Position numbers and translations under genes: made by a program
Shown here: piece after piece, positions 1 to 5,774 of the stretch
How positions within the stretch are numbered: the first letter of the stretch is position 1
How the letters are laid out: each line of letters starts with the position of its first letter
Notes under the pieces: generated by a model
Told to the model about the DNA's origin: nothing
Databases searched by the model: none
The model's input: the letters and a program-made list of their open reading frames with translations, nothing else
Assembly: GCA_946415665.1 (NCBI GenBank)
Contig: CAMKTI010000099.1
Coordinates: 1 to 6,446, forward strand
Length of the DNA stretch: 6,446 bases
Direction: 5' to 3'
Origin: an uncultured Clostridia bacterium
GTDB taxonomy: Bacteria > Bacillota > Clostridia > Lachnospirales > CAMVHY01

Positions 1-54
1 AAGGAAGTAGATCGGGCAACTGGTGCGAGAGTTCGAGTCTCTCCTACTCCGCCA
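1..54 (+). tRNA. tRNA-Ser, 3' part (5' end outside window), probably GCU anticodon
   Basis: This is the 3' portion of a class II tRNA carrying serine. The T-arm is a perfect 5-bp stem, GAGAG (27-31) and CTCTC (39-43), closing the loop TTCGAGT (32-38). The 3' acceptor strand CTACTCC (44-50) is followed by discriminator G51 and an encoded CCA (52-54). A long variable arm, which only Ser, Leu and Tyr tRNAs have, folds from 11-15 against 20-24 around the loop GCAA. The discriminator G and this variable-arm sequence fit tRNA-Ser. The window opens with AAGG, which matches the bases just 3' of the anticodon in tRNA-Ser(GCU) of Firmicutes; the anticodon itself is outside the window, so its identity is inferred. 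The gene points toward the accessory operons. Confidence 0.9.
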
Positions 55-67
55 CGACTGATTGTCA

Positions 68-97
68 AGACACGTACGTTAAAGTGCGTGTTTTTTC
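68..97 (+). terminator. Intrinsic terminator of the tRNA-Ser transcript
   Basis: CACGTAC (71-77) pairs with GTGCGTG (84-90) around the loop GTTAAA, with one G-T pair, and the stem is followed at once by TTTTTTCTT. The A-rich flank upstream can extend the stem by pairing with the T run. It lies 14 bases after the CCA end of the tRNA. Confidence 0.8.
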
Positions 98-117
98 TTA
101 TTTTTGAACAAATTTCT

Positions 118-165
118 TTTTCCCATATAGAAGCATTCATTCTAATTTCTATATTTTCCCATATA
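118..165. repeat. Short direct repeat pair in the intergenic gap
   Basis: TTTTCCCATATA occurs at 118-129 and again at 154-165, 36 bases apart. Each copy is preceded by AATTTCT (111-117 and 144-150), so about 20 bases appear duplicated with a small indel. Only two copies are present and I see no function. The rest of the gap between the tRNA terminator and the operon terminator (about 98-215) holds nothing else that I can identify. Confidence 0.5.
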
Positions 166-215
166 AAAATGCTCTATGTAATTTTGTTATTTCTTTATCT
201 GTTTTATTAATCTTC

Positions 216-242
216 GAAGAAAAAGTACCACTAAGTGGTACT
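216..242 (-). terminator. Intrinsic terminator of the DUF4417/toxin/immunity operon
   Basis: Read on the - strand, AGTACCAC (242-235) pairs perfectly with GTGGTACT (231-224) around a TTA loop and is followed by TTTTCTTC. The 8-bp stem lies 26 bases after the stop codon of the last gene of the operon. It faces the tRNA terminator, so the two transcription units converge. Confidence 0.85.
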
Positions 243-268
243 ATAATCTAATTATCTTTAATGATATA

Positions 269-724
269 TTACCATTCATAACGGTAGAAAACATCATCGT
301 CTAAAACTTCTTTAATGAATACAGCAATAGATAAAACTGTATTATTAGTTAAATCGTCCTCTAGCCAATATCCATTATCAGATTCAAAATTTTCATTCCA
401 GTCATCAAATTTCAAAGATGGATCAATCTTCAACGCCTCATCAATAGACATCCCAATTCTAATTCCGTTTGGTAATGCACCTTTAAAATCTTCTTCGAGA
501 TAAATTTGCCATAATTTATCTTTTGCAAACATTAAAGAAATGGAATTATCAATGTGCAAAATTGTCCAAGGAACTTCAGGATTGCACCCCTTATTTGATT
601 GATATTCCACTGTAAATTTTATGTTGTTCTTTTTCAAATATTCTTTTATATCATTAAGTGATGACAATAATTTAATTTCATCCAATCCATCAAATGGTAG
701 GACATTTTGTTCTAATAATTTCAT
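269..724 (-). CDS. Small acidic protein, putative immunity protein to the adjacent basic toxin-like protein
   Basis: The product is 151 aa and cytosolic, with no signal peptide or membrane segment. It is strongly acidic, with roughly twice as many Asp/Glu as Lys/Arg, in contrast to the very basic upstream partner. The N-terminal part (about 10-75) has an amphipathic helix (23-34) and a PWTIL strand. The C-terminal part has the pattern NGIRIGMSIDEAL (86-98), then DPSLKFDDW (101-109), GYWLEDD (118-124), a hydrophobic strand VLSIAVFIKEVL (130-141) and a DDD cluster ending in YEW. A G-I-x-x-G-M-S-x-x-E-A segment of this kind is common in small immunity-like proteins, but I cannot assign a named family. 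The ATG overlaps the upstream stop (TAATG, one shared base), and its SD AGGAGG (733-738) sits within the last codons of the upstream gene, so translation is coupled. Being last, after the toxin-like gene, is the usual place for immunity. The immunity role is inferred from layout, size and charge. Confidence 0.6.
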   Translation of the reverse strand: MKLLEQNVLPFDGLDEIKLLSSLNDIKEYLKKNNIKFTVEYQSNKGCNPEVPWTILHIDNSISLMFAKDKLWQIYLEEDFKGALPNGIRIGMSIDEALKIDPSLKFDDWNENFESDNGYWLEDDLTNNTVLSIAVFIKEVLDDDVFYRYEW

Positions 725-1200
725 TATCTTTTCCTCCTGAATAAAATTTTTGCGTTTTCTTTGCCATCGCTTTTATACGATTTTGAATCTGAGGCAACTA
801 TTTTAATTCTTCCAATATCAGATGTGCTTATTTTAACATAAGGCACATTCCCGTGTCTTTTACTACCTGGAGAAACCTGTATTTGAGCAATGTTTCTTTC
901 TTTTGTTGAATTCAAAGTCACAATGAATTTTGCCCTAGAACCTCGATGAGTCGATGCTCTACGTGTTGTTTCATACCCATGTTTATTCAATTCATGTTCT
1001 AATCTAGCAACGCTCTTCCCCAAGAAGAATTCGCGCCTCGATGAAATGCTATTGAAAGTTACATGTCCTGTTTTGTCAAAGATTTTTTGCTTACTTTTAT
1101 GACTATGATCTCCCTTGGTTTTGATTGGACTTTTACCTGTTTTAATCGATGGGCCTCCAGCACCACTTCCAAAATGTGCACTTTTAGATTTCATCCCCAT
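724..1200 (-). CDS. Small highly basic protein, putative polymorphic-toxin C-terminal domain (possible RNase)
   Basis: The product is 158 aa from the ATG at 1200. It is very basic, with about 35 Lys/Arg against about 11 Asp/Glu. Residues 1-40 are a Gly/Ser/Lys-rich low-complexity linker containing AHFGSGAGGPS (8-18). The globular part (41-158) has FDKTGHV (41-47), a helix around GKSVARLEHELNKHGY (61-76), then RRASTHRGSRAKFIV (80-94) and SPGSKRHGNVPYVKIS (110-125), and ends in ILFRRKR. A basic late alpha/beta domain with conserved His, Arg, Ser and Lys after a disordered linker is typical of toxin tips of polymorphic toxins. The pattern reminds me of BECR-fold RNases, but that is a guess. The start was chosen because GGAGG (1209-1213) lies 8 bases upstream; an in-frame TTG at 1215 would place the SD inside the gene. 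It overlaps the end of the DUF4417 gene by 17 nt and the acidic gene by 1 nt. No secretion domain is present, so it is either an orphan cassette or a module with another delivery route. Confidence 0.6.
   Translation of the reverse strand: MGMKSKSAHFGSGAGGPSIKTGKSPIKTKGDHSHKSKQKIFDKTGHVTFNSISSRREFFLGKSVARLEHELNKHGYETTRRASTHRGSRAKFIVTLNSTKERNIAQIQVSPGSKRHGNVPYVKISTSDIGRIKIVASDSKSYKSDGKENAKILFRRKR
733..738 (-). promoter_or_regulatory. Shine-Dalgarno of the acidic (immunity-like) gene
   Basis: AGGAGG is formed by the Arg-Arg codons near the end of the toxin-like gene, 8 bases before the ATG at 724. Embedding it in coding sequence next to a TAATG overlap indicates translational coupling of the two products. 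Confidence 0.8.
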
Positions 1201-1765
1201 AATGATGACCTCCAAAAGCTCTGCTTATTTCAGAATCAAATTGCCAAACATCAGCCCCACTATCTCTAGCGACTTGGAATATATCATCAGGAGCATAACC
1301 ATAAACAATGATTATGCGTGGCTTAATATATTCAACTAACGCTTGAACACTGTTTTTTAATAATGTTCTAGATTCTTTGTCTCTAAGGCAACCTAATGTT
1401 CCAATAGAGACAATTCCATTATAACAAATACCAGTTAATGCTAATTCATAGGTCCATTCATATGTGGCTCTAAAATTAACAACGGCTTTGATTCCATAAG
1501 TAGATAAGATGTATCCGACTTCTCTACTTCTAGATAAAGCATCAATTTGCTTATAATTAGGAAAATTGCCATAAACCGAATAATCAGGACAAACAACAAA
1601 TGCAAATTCTTTTAATTCATCTATTAATTGTTGAACTTTATCATCGGTTTCATATTTTAGGATGTTATATAATCCATCCTTTCCATCAAACTTACAATCA
1701 TATTCGTAAAATATAAGTCCGTGGTTTTTCTTGTCTTTGCACTTGTTTCTGTTAGACCAAAGCAC
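1184..1765 (-). CDS. DUF4417 family protein, 5' end uncertain or truncated
   Basis: The product is 193 aa as drawn. It is recognised as DUF4417 by an ordered set of motifs: PDYSVYGNFP (60-69), a region 77-99 ending in VVNFR, TYEWTYE (101-107), VSIGTLGCLRDKESR (119-133), a helix and IKPRIIIVYGYAPDDIF (147-163), then DSGADVWQFDSEISR (168-182). DUF4417 is common on phages and mobile elements; its biochemical role is not known to me. The C-terminus GGHHYGDEI overlaps the start of the toxin-like gene by 17 nt in the +1 frame. The start is weak: GTG 1765 is the only usable start codon after an in-frame TAG (1795-1793), no SD precedes it, and the untranslated in-frame codons before it read N-V-N-C-R-T-N-G-L. 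Another frame just upstream reads LERQLPYKWSCALV before a stop. The gene may therefore have lost its 5' end or carry a frameshift. DUF4417 membership is fairly sure; the start is not. Confidence 0.75.
   Translation of the reverse strand: MLWSNRNKCKDKKNHGLIFYEYDCKFDGKDGLYNILKYETDDKVQQLIDELKEFAFVVCPDYSVYGNFPNYKQIDALSRSREVGYILSTYGIKAVVNFRATYEWTYELALTGICYNGIVSIGTLGCLRDKESRTLLKNSVQALVEYIKPRIIIVYGYAPDDIFQVARDSGADVWQFDSEISRAFGGHHYGDEI
1209..1213 (-). promoter_or_regulatory. Shine-Dalgarno that fixes the toxin-like gene start at 1200
   Basis: GGAGG on the - strand, 8 bases before ATG 1200-1198, lies within the GGA GGT codons of the upstream DUF4417 gene. It overlaps the alternative TTG codon (1215-1213), which argues against TTG as the start. 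Confidence 0.8.
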
Positions 1766-1826
1766 AAGACCATTTGTACGGCAATTGACGTTCTAATTTC
1801 TTAAGCAAAGCTTACTTAGCTAGAAA

Positions 1827-1854
1827 ATAATCGTATTATTGTTAAGATTGTAAA
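1827..1854 (-). promoter_or_regulatory. Weak candidate promoter for the DUF4417 operon
   Basis: On the - strand TTTACA (1854-1849, 5 of 6 to the -35 consensus) is followed after 16 bases by GATTAT (1832-1827, 4 of 6 to the -10). It would start transcription about 55 bases before GTG 1765. No better pair was seen in this gap, so treat it as a suggestion only. Confidence 0.25.
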
Positions 1855-1881
1855 AATCTGTGTATCGACAATTGGATACAC
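1852..1881 (-). terminator. Inverted repeat, possible second (backup) terminator of the TIR-IMPase operon
   Basis: GTGTATC (1881-1875, - strand) pairs perfectly with GATACAC (1866-1860) around an 8-base loop that contains the palindrome CAATTG. The stem is followed by AGATTTTTAC, a short T run. It lies directly downstream of the main terminator and just upstream of the DUF4417 gene, so it could instead be an operator for that operon. Confidence 0.4.
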
Positions 1882-1902
1882 GAATATTAAAAACCGCTGA
1901 AT
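1878..1902. repeat. 25-bp perfect direct repeat, left copy
   Basis: These 25 bases, beginning ACACGAATATTAAAAACCGC, recur identically and in the same orientation at 6249-6273. The left copy includes one arm, the T run and the trailing bases of the IMPase terminator. The two copies bracket 4.3 kb containing the TIR-IMPase operon and the decayed segment. They may mark a recombination or insertion boundary. Confidence 0.85.
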
Positions 1903-1913
1903 AACTTCAGCGG
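1889..1913 (-). terminator. Intrinsic terminator of the TIR-IMPase operon
   Basis: CCGCTGAA (1913-1906 on the - strand) pairs with TTCAGCGG (1901-1894) around a GTTA loop and is followed immediately by TTTTT. It starts 8 bases after the stop codon of the IMPase gene. On the + strand the same stem is followed by ATTCTTTTTT, so it may act weakly both ways. Confidence 0.9.
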
Positions 1914-1921
1914 ATTCTTTT

Positions 1922-2692
1922 TTATTTACTATATTTACTAGCTTTATCTAGTATCAGATTTAAAGTTCCTTTGTTATTAGCGATAACTAACGATTTATCG
2001 TTAAATCGATAATCTTTTTTATTTATTCTAGAAACATATAATCCCGCTTCTTTAGCGAGCAATAATCCAGGAGCGATATCCCAAATTTGACGATAATAAC
2101 AAATATAAGCTTGGGCTTTTGAGGAGACTAAATAAGAAAAATCAATACAAGAAGCACCGAATAGACGAGTCTTTAAGAAATCTAAGCGTAAATCCTTTAA
2201 TAATCTATATTGGTTATTTAATTCGATATCGTCTTCATCTTCATAGAAGTCACTTGATAAAAGCACGCCATCATTATGTTTAATATCTTTATTAACCACT
2301 ATTTTATTTCCATTTAAATAAGCGCCTTCACCTTTTTTAGCCATATATAATTCATCATTATTTGGTAAATAAATAAAGGAGAGAATAGGTTTCTTATTTT
2401 CTAAAACTGCGATTTGTATACCACATAGTGGTATTCCCATAGAATAATTACATGTTCCATCTAATGGATCAATGACAAAAGTTAATTCATCAGTAAGGTT
2501 ATCATTATCACTTTCTTCGGCAATAATTCTCGCTTGAGGGTACTCTTTTTTTATTGCACTAACAAAGTATTCATTAAGTTCCAAATCCGCTTGAGAAAGA
2601 AGGTCGTTAATGGACTTATGATGAAGTGTTTTATGTTTTTGAAAGAAGATATCTTTAGCTTCTTTAAGTAAATTAGTTAGAAAATTTTCCAT
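1922..2692 (-). CDS. Inositol monophosphatase (IMPase) family phosphatase, TIR-STAND operon partner
   Basis: The product is 256 aa, the normal length for this Mg2+-dependent phosphatase family, and soluble. Metal and catalytic motifs are all present: SQADLELNEYF (33-43, Asp36), AEES (58-61, Glu59), DPLDGTCNY (75-83, Asp75/Asp78) and WDIAPG (204-209, Asp205). The motif after DGT is of the inositol monophosphatase type (DGTxNF/Y...IP) rather than the CysQ type (DGTKEF). Family members hydrolyse inositol-1-phosphate, fructose-1,6-bisphosphate, 3'-phosphoadenosine 5'-phosphate or, in some archaeal enzymes, NADP, so the substrate cannot be read from sequence. The ATG is one base after the stop of the TIR-STAND gene, with the SD AAAGGAA inside that gene's last codons, so the two are co-translated. 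The likely roles are dephosphorylating a TIR substrate or product, or resetting the system. It could also be a resident metabolic gene next to which the TIR gene landed. Fold and catalytic competence are well supported; the role is inference. Confidence 0.9.
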   Translation of the reverse strand: MENFLTNLLKEAKDIFFQKHKTLHHKSINDLLSQADLELNEYFVSAIKKEYPQARIIAEESDNDNLTDELTFVIDPLDGTCNYSMGIPLCGIQIAVLENKKPILSFIYLPNNDELYMAKKGEGAYLNGNKIVVNKDIKHNDGVLLSSDFYEDEDDIELNNQYRLLKDLRLDFLKTRLFGASCIDFSYLVSSKAQAYICYYRQIWDIAPGLLLAKEAGLYVSRINKKDYRFNDKSLVIANNKGTLNLILDKASKYSK

Positions 2693-2693
2693 A

Positions 2694-5606
2694 TTATTCC
2701 TTTATCTTTAAGATGAATGATTCAACATATTCAATCCATTTATCTGTGTATTCGTTATAGCGGTCGCTATATAACTTATTTTGACCCATTTCTTGAAGTA
2801 TCAAGTTATATAAGCATTTAGCCTCAAGAGCTTCTAAATAAATCTTTAATTTATCATCAATTTCCACAGCTTTTTTGGCGTTTTCTAACGCTAAATCAAG
2901 GTAAGAATTATCCTTCTTATTATTAATAAAATAATAAAGTGCAATTAAGAAGTAGGTTTGTCCCCTATCGTAATTATCTTTATTTTCATCCACGGATTTC
3001 ATCGCGTCTTCCATCAATTCCATGATGTTTTCTTCTTCACCTTTAGAAACGATTTCATAGAAAAGCGATGTATATAAGAATCTAGTAAAATATCTATCGC
3101 CTTTATTGTATAAAGTGTAAATTGCACCAGCTTTATTTAGGTTTTCTTTGGCTTTTTCTAAATCAAAATGCCAAATACAAGCATCAGCATAAACACGATA
3201 ATCTTCCGCGAGGAATAAGTGATCTTCAGCTTGTGTGCCCTCTTCCATTTGTTCTTGCACTCTTTGTTCAAGTAGTCTTACCGCTTCATCTGCATAAGCA
3301 TAACTTTCTTCTTTCTTTAGTTCGCGGCATAAGACTTTTGACAAAGTCAAATTCGCCAAAGATTCCTCATACAATTCCTTTGCTTCTTTAGAATCTTTAA
3401 TGGTTATTGGACCAATTTCCACAATGCGATCAAAGAGGACAAGTTTACGGTAGACAAGCATTGCCATTCTTTCAATTTCACATCTTAAAGTAACAGGTAA
3501 ATCTTCAAGTTTATGTTTGCTAACAAAATCTTCTAAAGATTTATAAGCTTCTTCGTAGTGTTGAGAAATATAATAGAATTGTCCAATGCCTAAATCGAAT
3601 TCCACATCATCTGATGGGTCTTGAGTTTTTAAATATTGAGTAAATCCGCATTTATCTAATTGGTTAAATAAACCGGAATTATACATTTGTTTTCTATAAT
3701 TAGAAAAGATATAGATAAAGCACGGTGAAGAATAAACTGCGAATACAGGATTTTTAAACGCAGGACTTTTCATTTTATTAAATGACTTTTCAAAGAAATT
3801 ATATAAGAAAGAAATATTAAAAATGTATGAACTTAATCCTTCATAAAGTGTATAGAATGGAGATCCTAAACAGGCATTAAGATATTCAGCATCCGTCAAT
3901 AATTTCATTAATTCTTGTGGCTTATTAAGACTTCTTAAACAATTTTGATAATCCACGATAACATATGGATCCATTTGCCAGAACCATTGATCAGAATTGT
4001 TTTTAACATCAACAATATATTTCAAAAGAATACTACTTCCATAGCTATTTAAAATGCGATAATCACCAGCATCATTTGAACTTAACCAGTCTAAAATAGC
4101 TTTGTGACGCGCTTTGAGATATTGTTCACCTTCATCTTCGATGACAACAAAGAATGATCCTACTTTATTTAATTGGTTTTGAAGTTCATCAGGTTCTATC
4201 TCTGTGGCGGTTGAAAGGAAAGATAATGTCGGAGCGATAGAACAAACTAAAAGAAGGGAGATTATTTTCTTTAATGGTAAATAATCATCCATATTCGGGA
4301 AGATATTATCAAACCAAAGTTTGTAATATTCATAAATTCCACTTGGGAAGCTTTTCACATCTTCTAAATGACGTTCATTCGATCTAATGCTTTTAACTAT
4401 TGATGTCGCGTATAAGAAAGAGCCGTGAGTTTTTTCTATGAGAATCTTTAGAGTTTTCTTATCTATCTCAGGAAATTCGTTTGTGTAATATTTCTCTAAA
4501 TCATTAAGATTGTCTTCTTTGTTTTCATCAATGAGATATCCTTTAGAATTAGTGAAATACACTAAAACATCCTTTTGAGGTCTAGTTGTGCACACAAATT
4601 TAAGCCAAGAAGGTAAAACATTTTGTGAAGACACTAAGATATGAGCGATTTCATTTCTATTGTTCACTACCGCTTCATCTAAAGCGTCGATAACAAATAC
4701 TTGTTTTTTATCAAACGAAACTTTGTTTCCGGCTTCTAAAATAAATAGGTCAAATAATCTATTCGCATCTAATTCATTATCATCGATTTCTCTTTTTAAA
4801 ATGTTTCTTACTTCTTCAGCGTAAGCTTCACTACGATGCGCTAATTGGGAAACGAGATTCTTGATAATATTTTTTGCATCAGTTTTAGCTTTGTTGTTAT
4901 AAGCGCAGAAATGAATGGCGGCGATATTTTCTGGGTATCGTAAAGTAAGCATCGCGCTAATCGCGGTTTTTCCAACACCAGGAGCAGCCTGAATTAAATA
5001 TATTGGCGTACTATATTGATTATTTAACCATTCTTCAAAATGTTTAAAGACAGATTCACGACCGATAAAGTTTAAGGTGTGATGACCGATTTCATATGTG
5101 TTATCAAAAGATTGAATTTCGGTAGCGATATCAAAGGATTTTAAATATAGTCCTAATTCTTCTTCACCTTTTAATATTTTTAACAATCTGTCATAGACAG
5201 GTTGATAAACTGTTTCCACGATTTTTCCATCTAAAGTTCCTGCTTTTTGGAGGAATAACCTTTGTAGTCTTGTAATCGATAATGGTAGATATGAATCATC
5301 TAAACAAACAGGGATAATCATCTTTTTTAGTTCCGCTGCTCTAGACAATTCGTTCATACAATAACCATCTAAAGAATGCGATTCCTTAGAAACGAAAGTT
5401 GATTTCTTAGACACTAAGAAAATAAAGATATCGCATTGTTCAATGCCATTGGTGATTTGAAATTCCCAATCACCGTAATTAAGAACATCTCTATCAAGAA
5501 AGATTTCAAATAGATTTTCTTTTTTTAAATCGGAGACCAAACGATTGACAACGTGGTCAAAAGTATTATGTCCATACGATATAAATACTCTCTTCTTATT
5601 TTCCAT
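2694..5606 (-). CDS. TIR-STAND (NACHT-like)-TPR protein, candidate antiphage NLR-like sensor/effector
   Basis: The product is 970 aa and cytosolic. Residues 5-145 form a TIR domain: RVFISYGHN (6-14), FLDRDVLNYGDWEFQI (36-51), CDIFIFLVS (58-66) and CMNELSRA (83-90), where Glu86 is the candidate NADase catalytic residue. A linker leads to FIGRE (180-184). The STAND NTPase follows with Walker A APGVGKT (208-214, Lys213), Walker B VFVIDALDE (303-311) and sensor TTRP (340-343). Next come a helical HGSFLYA segment (394-400) and a winged-helix-like region ending in ARHKAILDWL (499-508), as in NACHT proteins. Residues about 510-660 are alpha-helical and unassigned. Residues about 668-950 are TPR-like helical repeats such as FYYISQHYEEAYKSL and ALENAKKAVEID. 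In characterised bacterial relatives, C-terminal repeats sense a trigger, the NTPase oligomerises and the TIR destroys NAD. The ATG has SD AAAGGAGA at proper spacing. The gene is first in an operon with the IMPase gene. Domain calls are firm; the defence role is inferred from architecture. Confidence 0.92.
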   Translation of the reverse strand: MENKKRVFISYGHNTFDHVVNRLVSDLKKENLFEIFLDRDVLNYGDWEFQITNGIEQCDIFIFLVSKKSTFVSKESHSLDGYCMNELSRAAELKKMIIPVCLDDSYLPLSITRLQRLFLQKAGTLDGKIVETVYQPVYDRLLKILKGEEELGLYLKSFDIATEIQSFDNTYEIGHHTLNFIGRESVFKHFEEWLNNQYSTPIYLIQAAPGVGKTAISAMLTLRYPENIAAIHFCAYNNKAKTDAKNIIKNLVSQLAHRSEAYAEEVRNILKREIDDNELDANRLFDLFILEAGNKVSFDKKQVFVIDALDEAVVNNRNEIAHILVSSQNVLPSWLKFVCTTRPQKDVLVYFTNSKGYLIDENKEDNLNDLEKYYTNEFPEIDKKTLKILIEKTHGSFLYATSIVKSIRSNERHLEDVKSFPSGIYEYYKLWFDNIFPNMDDYLPLKKIISLLLVCSIAPTLSFLSTATEIEPDELQNQLNKVGSFFVVIEDEGEQYLKARHKAILDWLSSNDAGDYRILNSYGSSILLKYIVDVKNNSDQWFWQMDPYVIVDYQNCLRSLNKPQELMKLLTDAEYLNACLGSPFYTLYEGLSSYIFNISFLYNFFEKSFNKMKSPAFKNPVFAVYSSPCFIYIFSNYRKQMYNSGLFNQLDKCGFTQYLKTQDPSDDVEFDLGIGQFYYISQHYEEAYKSLEDFVSKHKLEDLPVTLRCEIERMAMLVYRKLVLFDRIVEIGPITIKDSKEAKELYEESLANLTLSKVLCRELKKEESYAYADEAVRLLEQRVQEQMEEGTQAEDHLFLAEDYRVYADACIWHFDLEKAKENLNKAGAIYTLYNKGDRYFTRFLYTSLFYEIVSKGEEENIMELMEDAMKSVDENKDNYDRGQTYFLIALYYFINNKKDNSYLDLALENAKKAVEIDDKLKIYLEALEAKCLYNLILQEMGQNKLYSDRYNEYTDKWIEYVESFILKIKE

Positions 5607-5611
5607 AAAAG

Positions 5612-5650
5612 TCTCCTTTAAATGTTGTTAGATAGGGAGAAATCTCCTTT
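5612..5650 (-). promoter_or_regulatory. Leader with duplicated Shine-Dalgarno and anti-SD segment before the TIR-STAND gene
   Basis: On the - strand the true SD, AAAGGAGA (5619-5612), lies 5 bases before the ATG at 5606. An identical AAAGGAGA occurs at 5650-5643. The TCTCCC (5640-5635) between them can pair with either GGAGA, 4-5 bp each way. No start codon suits the upstream copy. Mutually exclusive pairing could modulate translation, but the helices are short. Confidence 0.3.
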
Positions 5651-5745
5651 TTAAAACAACCGAGTTTTCTAAACAATAAATCTATTAAAAACACTAAGAT
5701 GCCCGCTCCAACAGACATCTGTATCTATATTAAGGTCTCGGAATT

Positions 5746-5774
5746 ATTATAATTTTATTTGCAATAAATAAAAA
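5746..5774 (-). promoter_or_regulatory. Candidate promoter of the TIR-IMPase operon
   Basis: A perfect -10 TATAAT (5751-5746, - strand) has, 17 bases upstream, only TTTTTA (5774-5769), a poor -35 that overlaps the T run of the upstream terminator. The surroundings are AT-rich. It implies an untranslated leader of about 130 bases that also holds an imperfect palindrome, ACAGACATCTGT (5711-5722). This is the best candidate between the terminator and the gene, but it is unproven. Confidence 0.35.

Noticed and set aside
118..165. Direct repeats with a 36-base period as a possible CRISPR or iteron array
   Set aside because: There are only two copies of 12 bases, AT-rich and without further units or neighbouring cas or rep genes. 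It is reported only as a short repeat.
315..503. + strand open frame of about 60 codons opposite the acidic gene, and similar ones opposite the toxin-like, DUF4417 and TIR genes
   Set aside because: These are antisense to well-supported genes, have no recognisable protein features, and for the most part carry no SD; treated as shadows.
1213..1215. TTG 1215 as start of the toxin-like gene
   Set aside because: The SD GGAGG overlaps this codon and is correctly spaced only for ATG 1200.
1922..5606. Classification as a Thoeris system
   Set aside because: Thoeris pairs a separate small TIR protein (ThsB) with a ThsA effector. Here the TIR is fused to a STAND NTPase with TPRs and no ThsA-like SIR2/SLOG or other effector gene is present.
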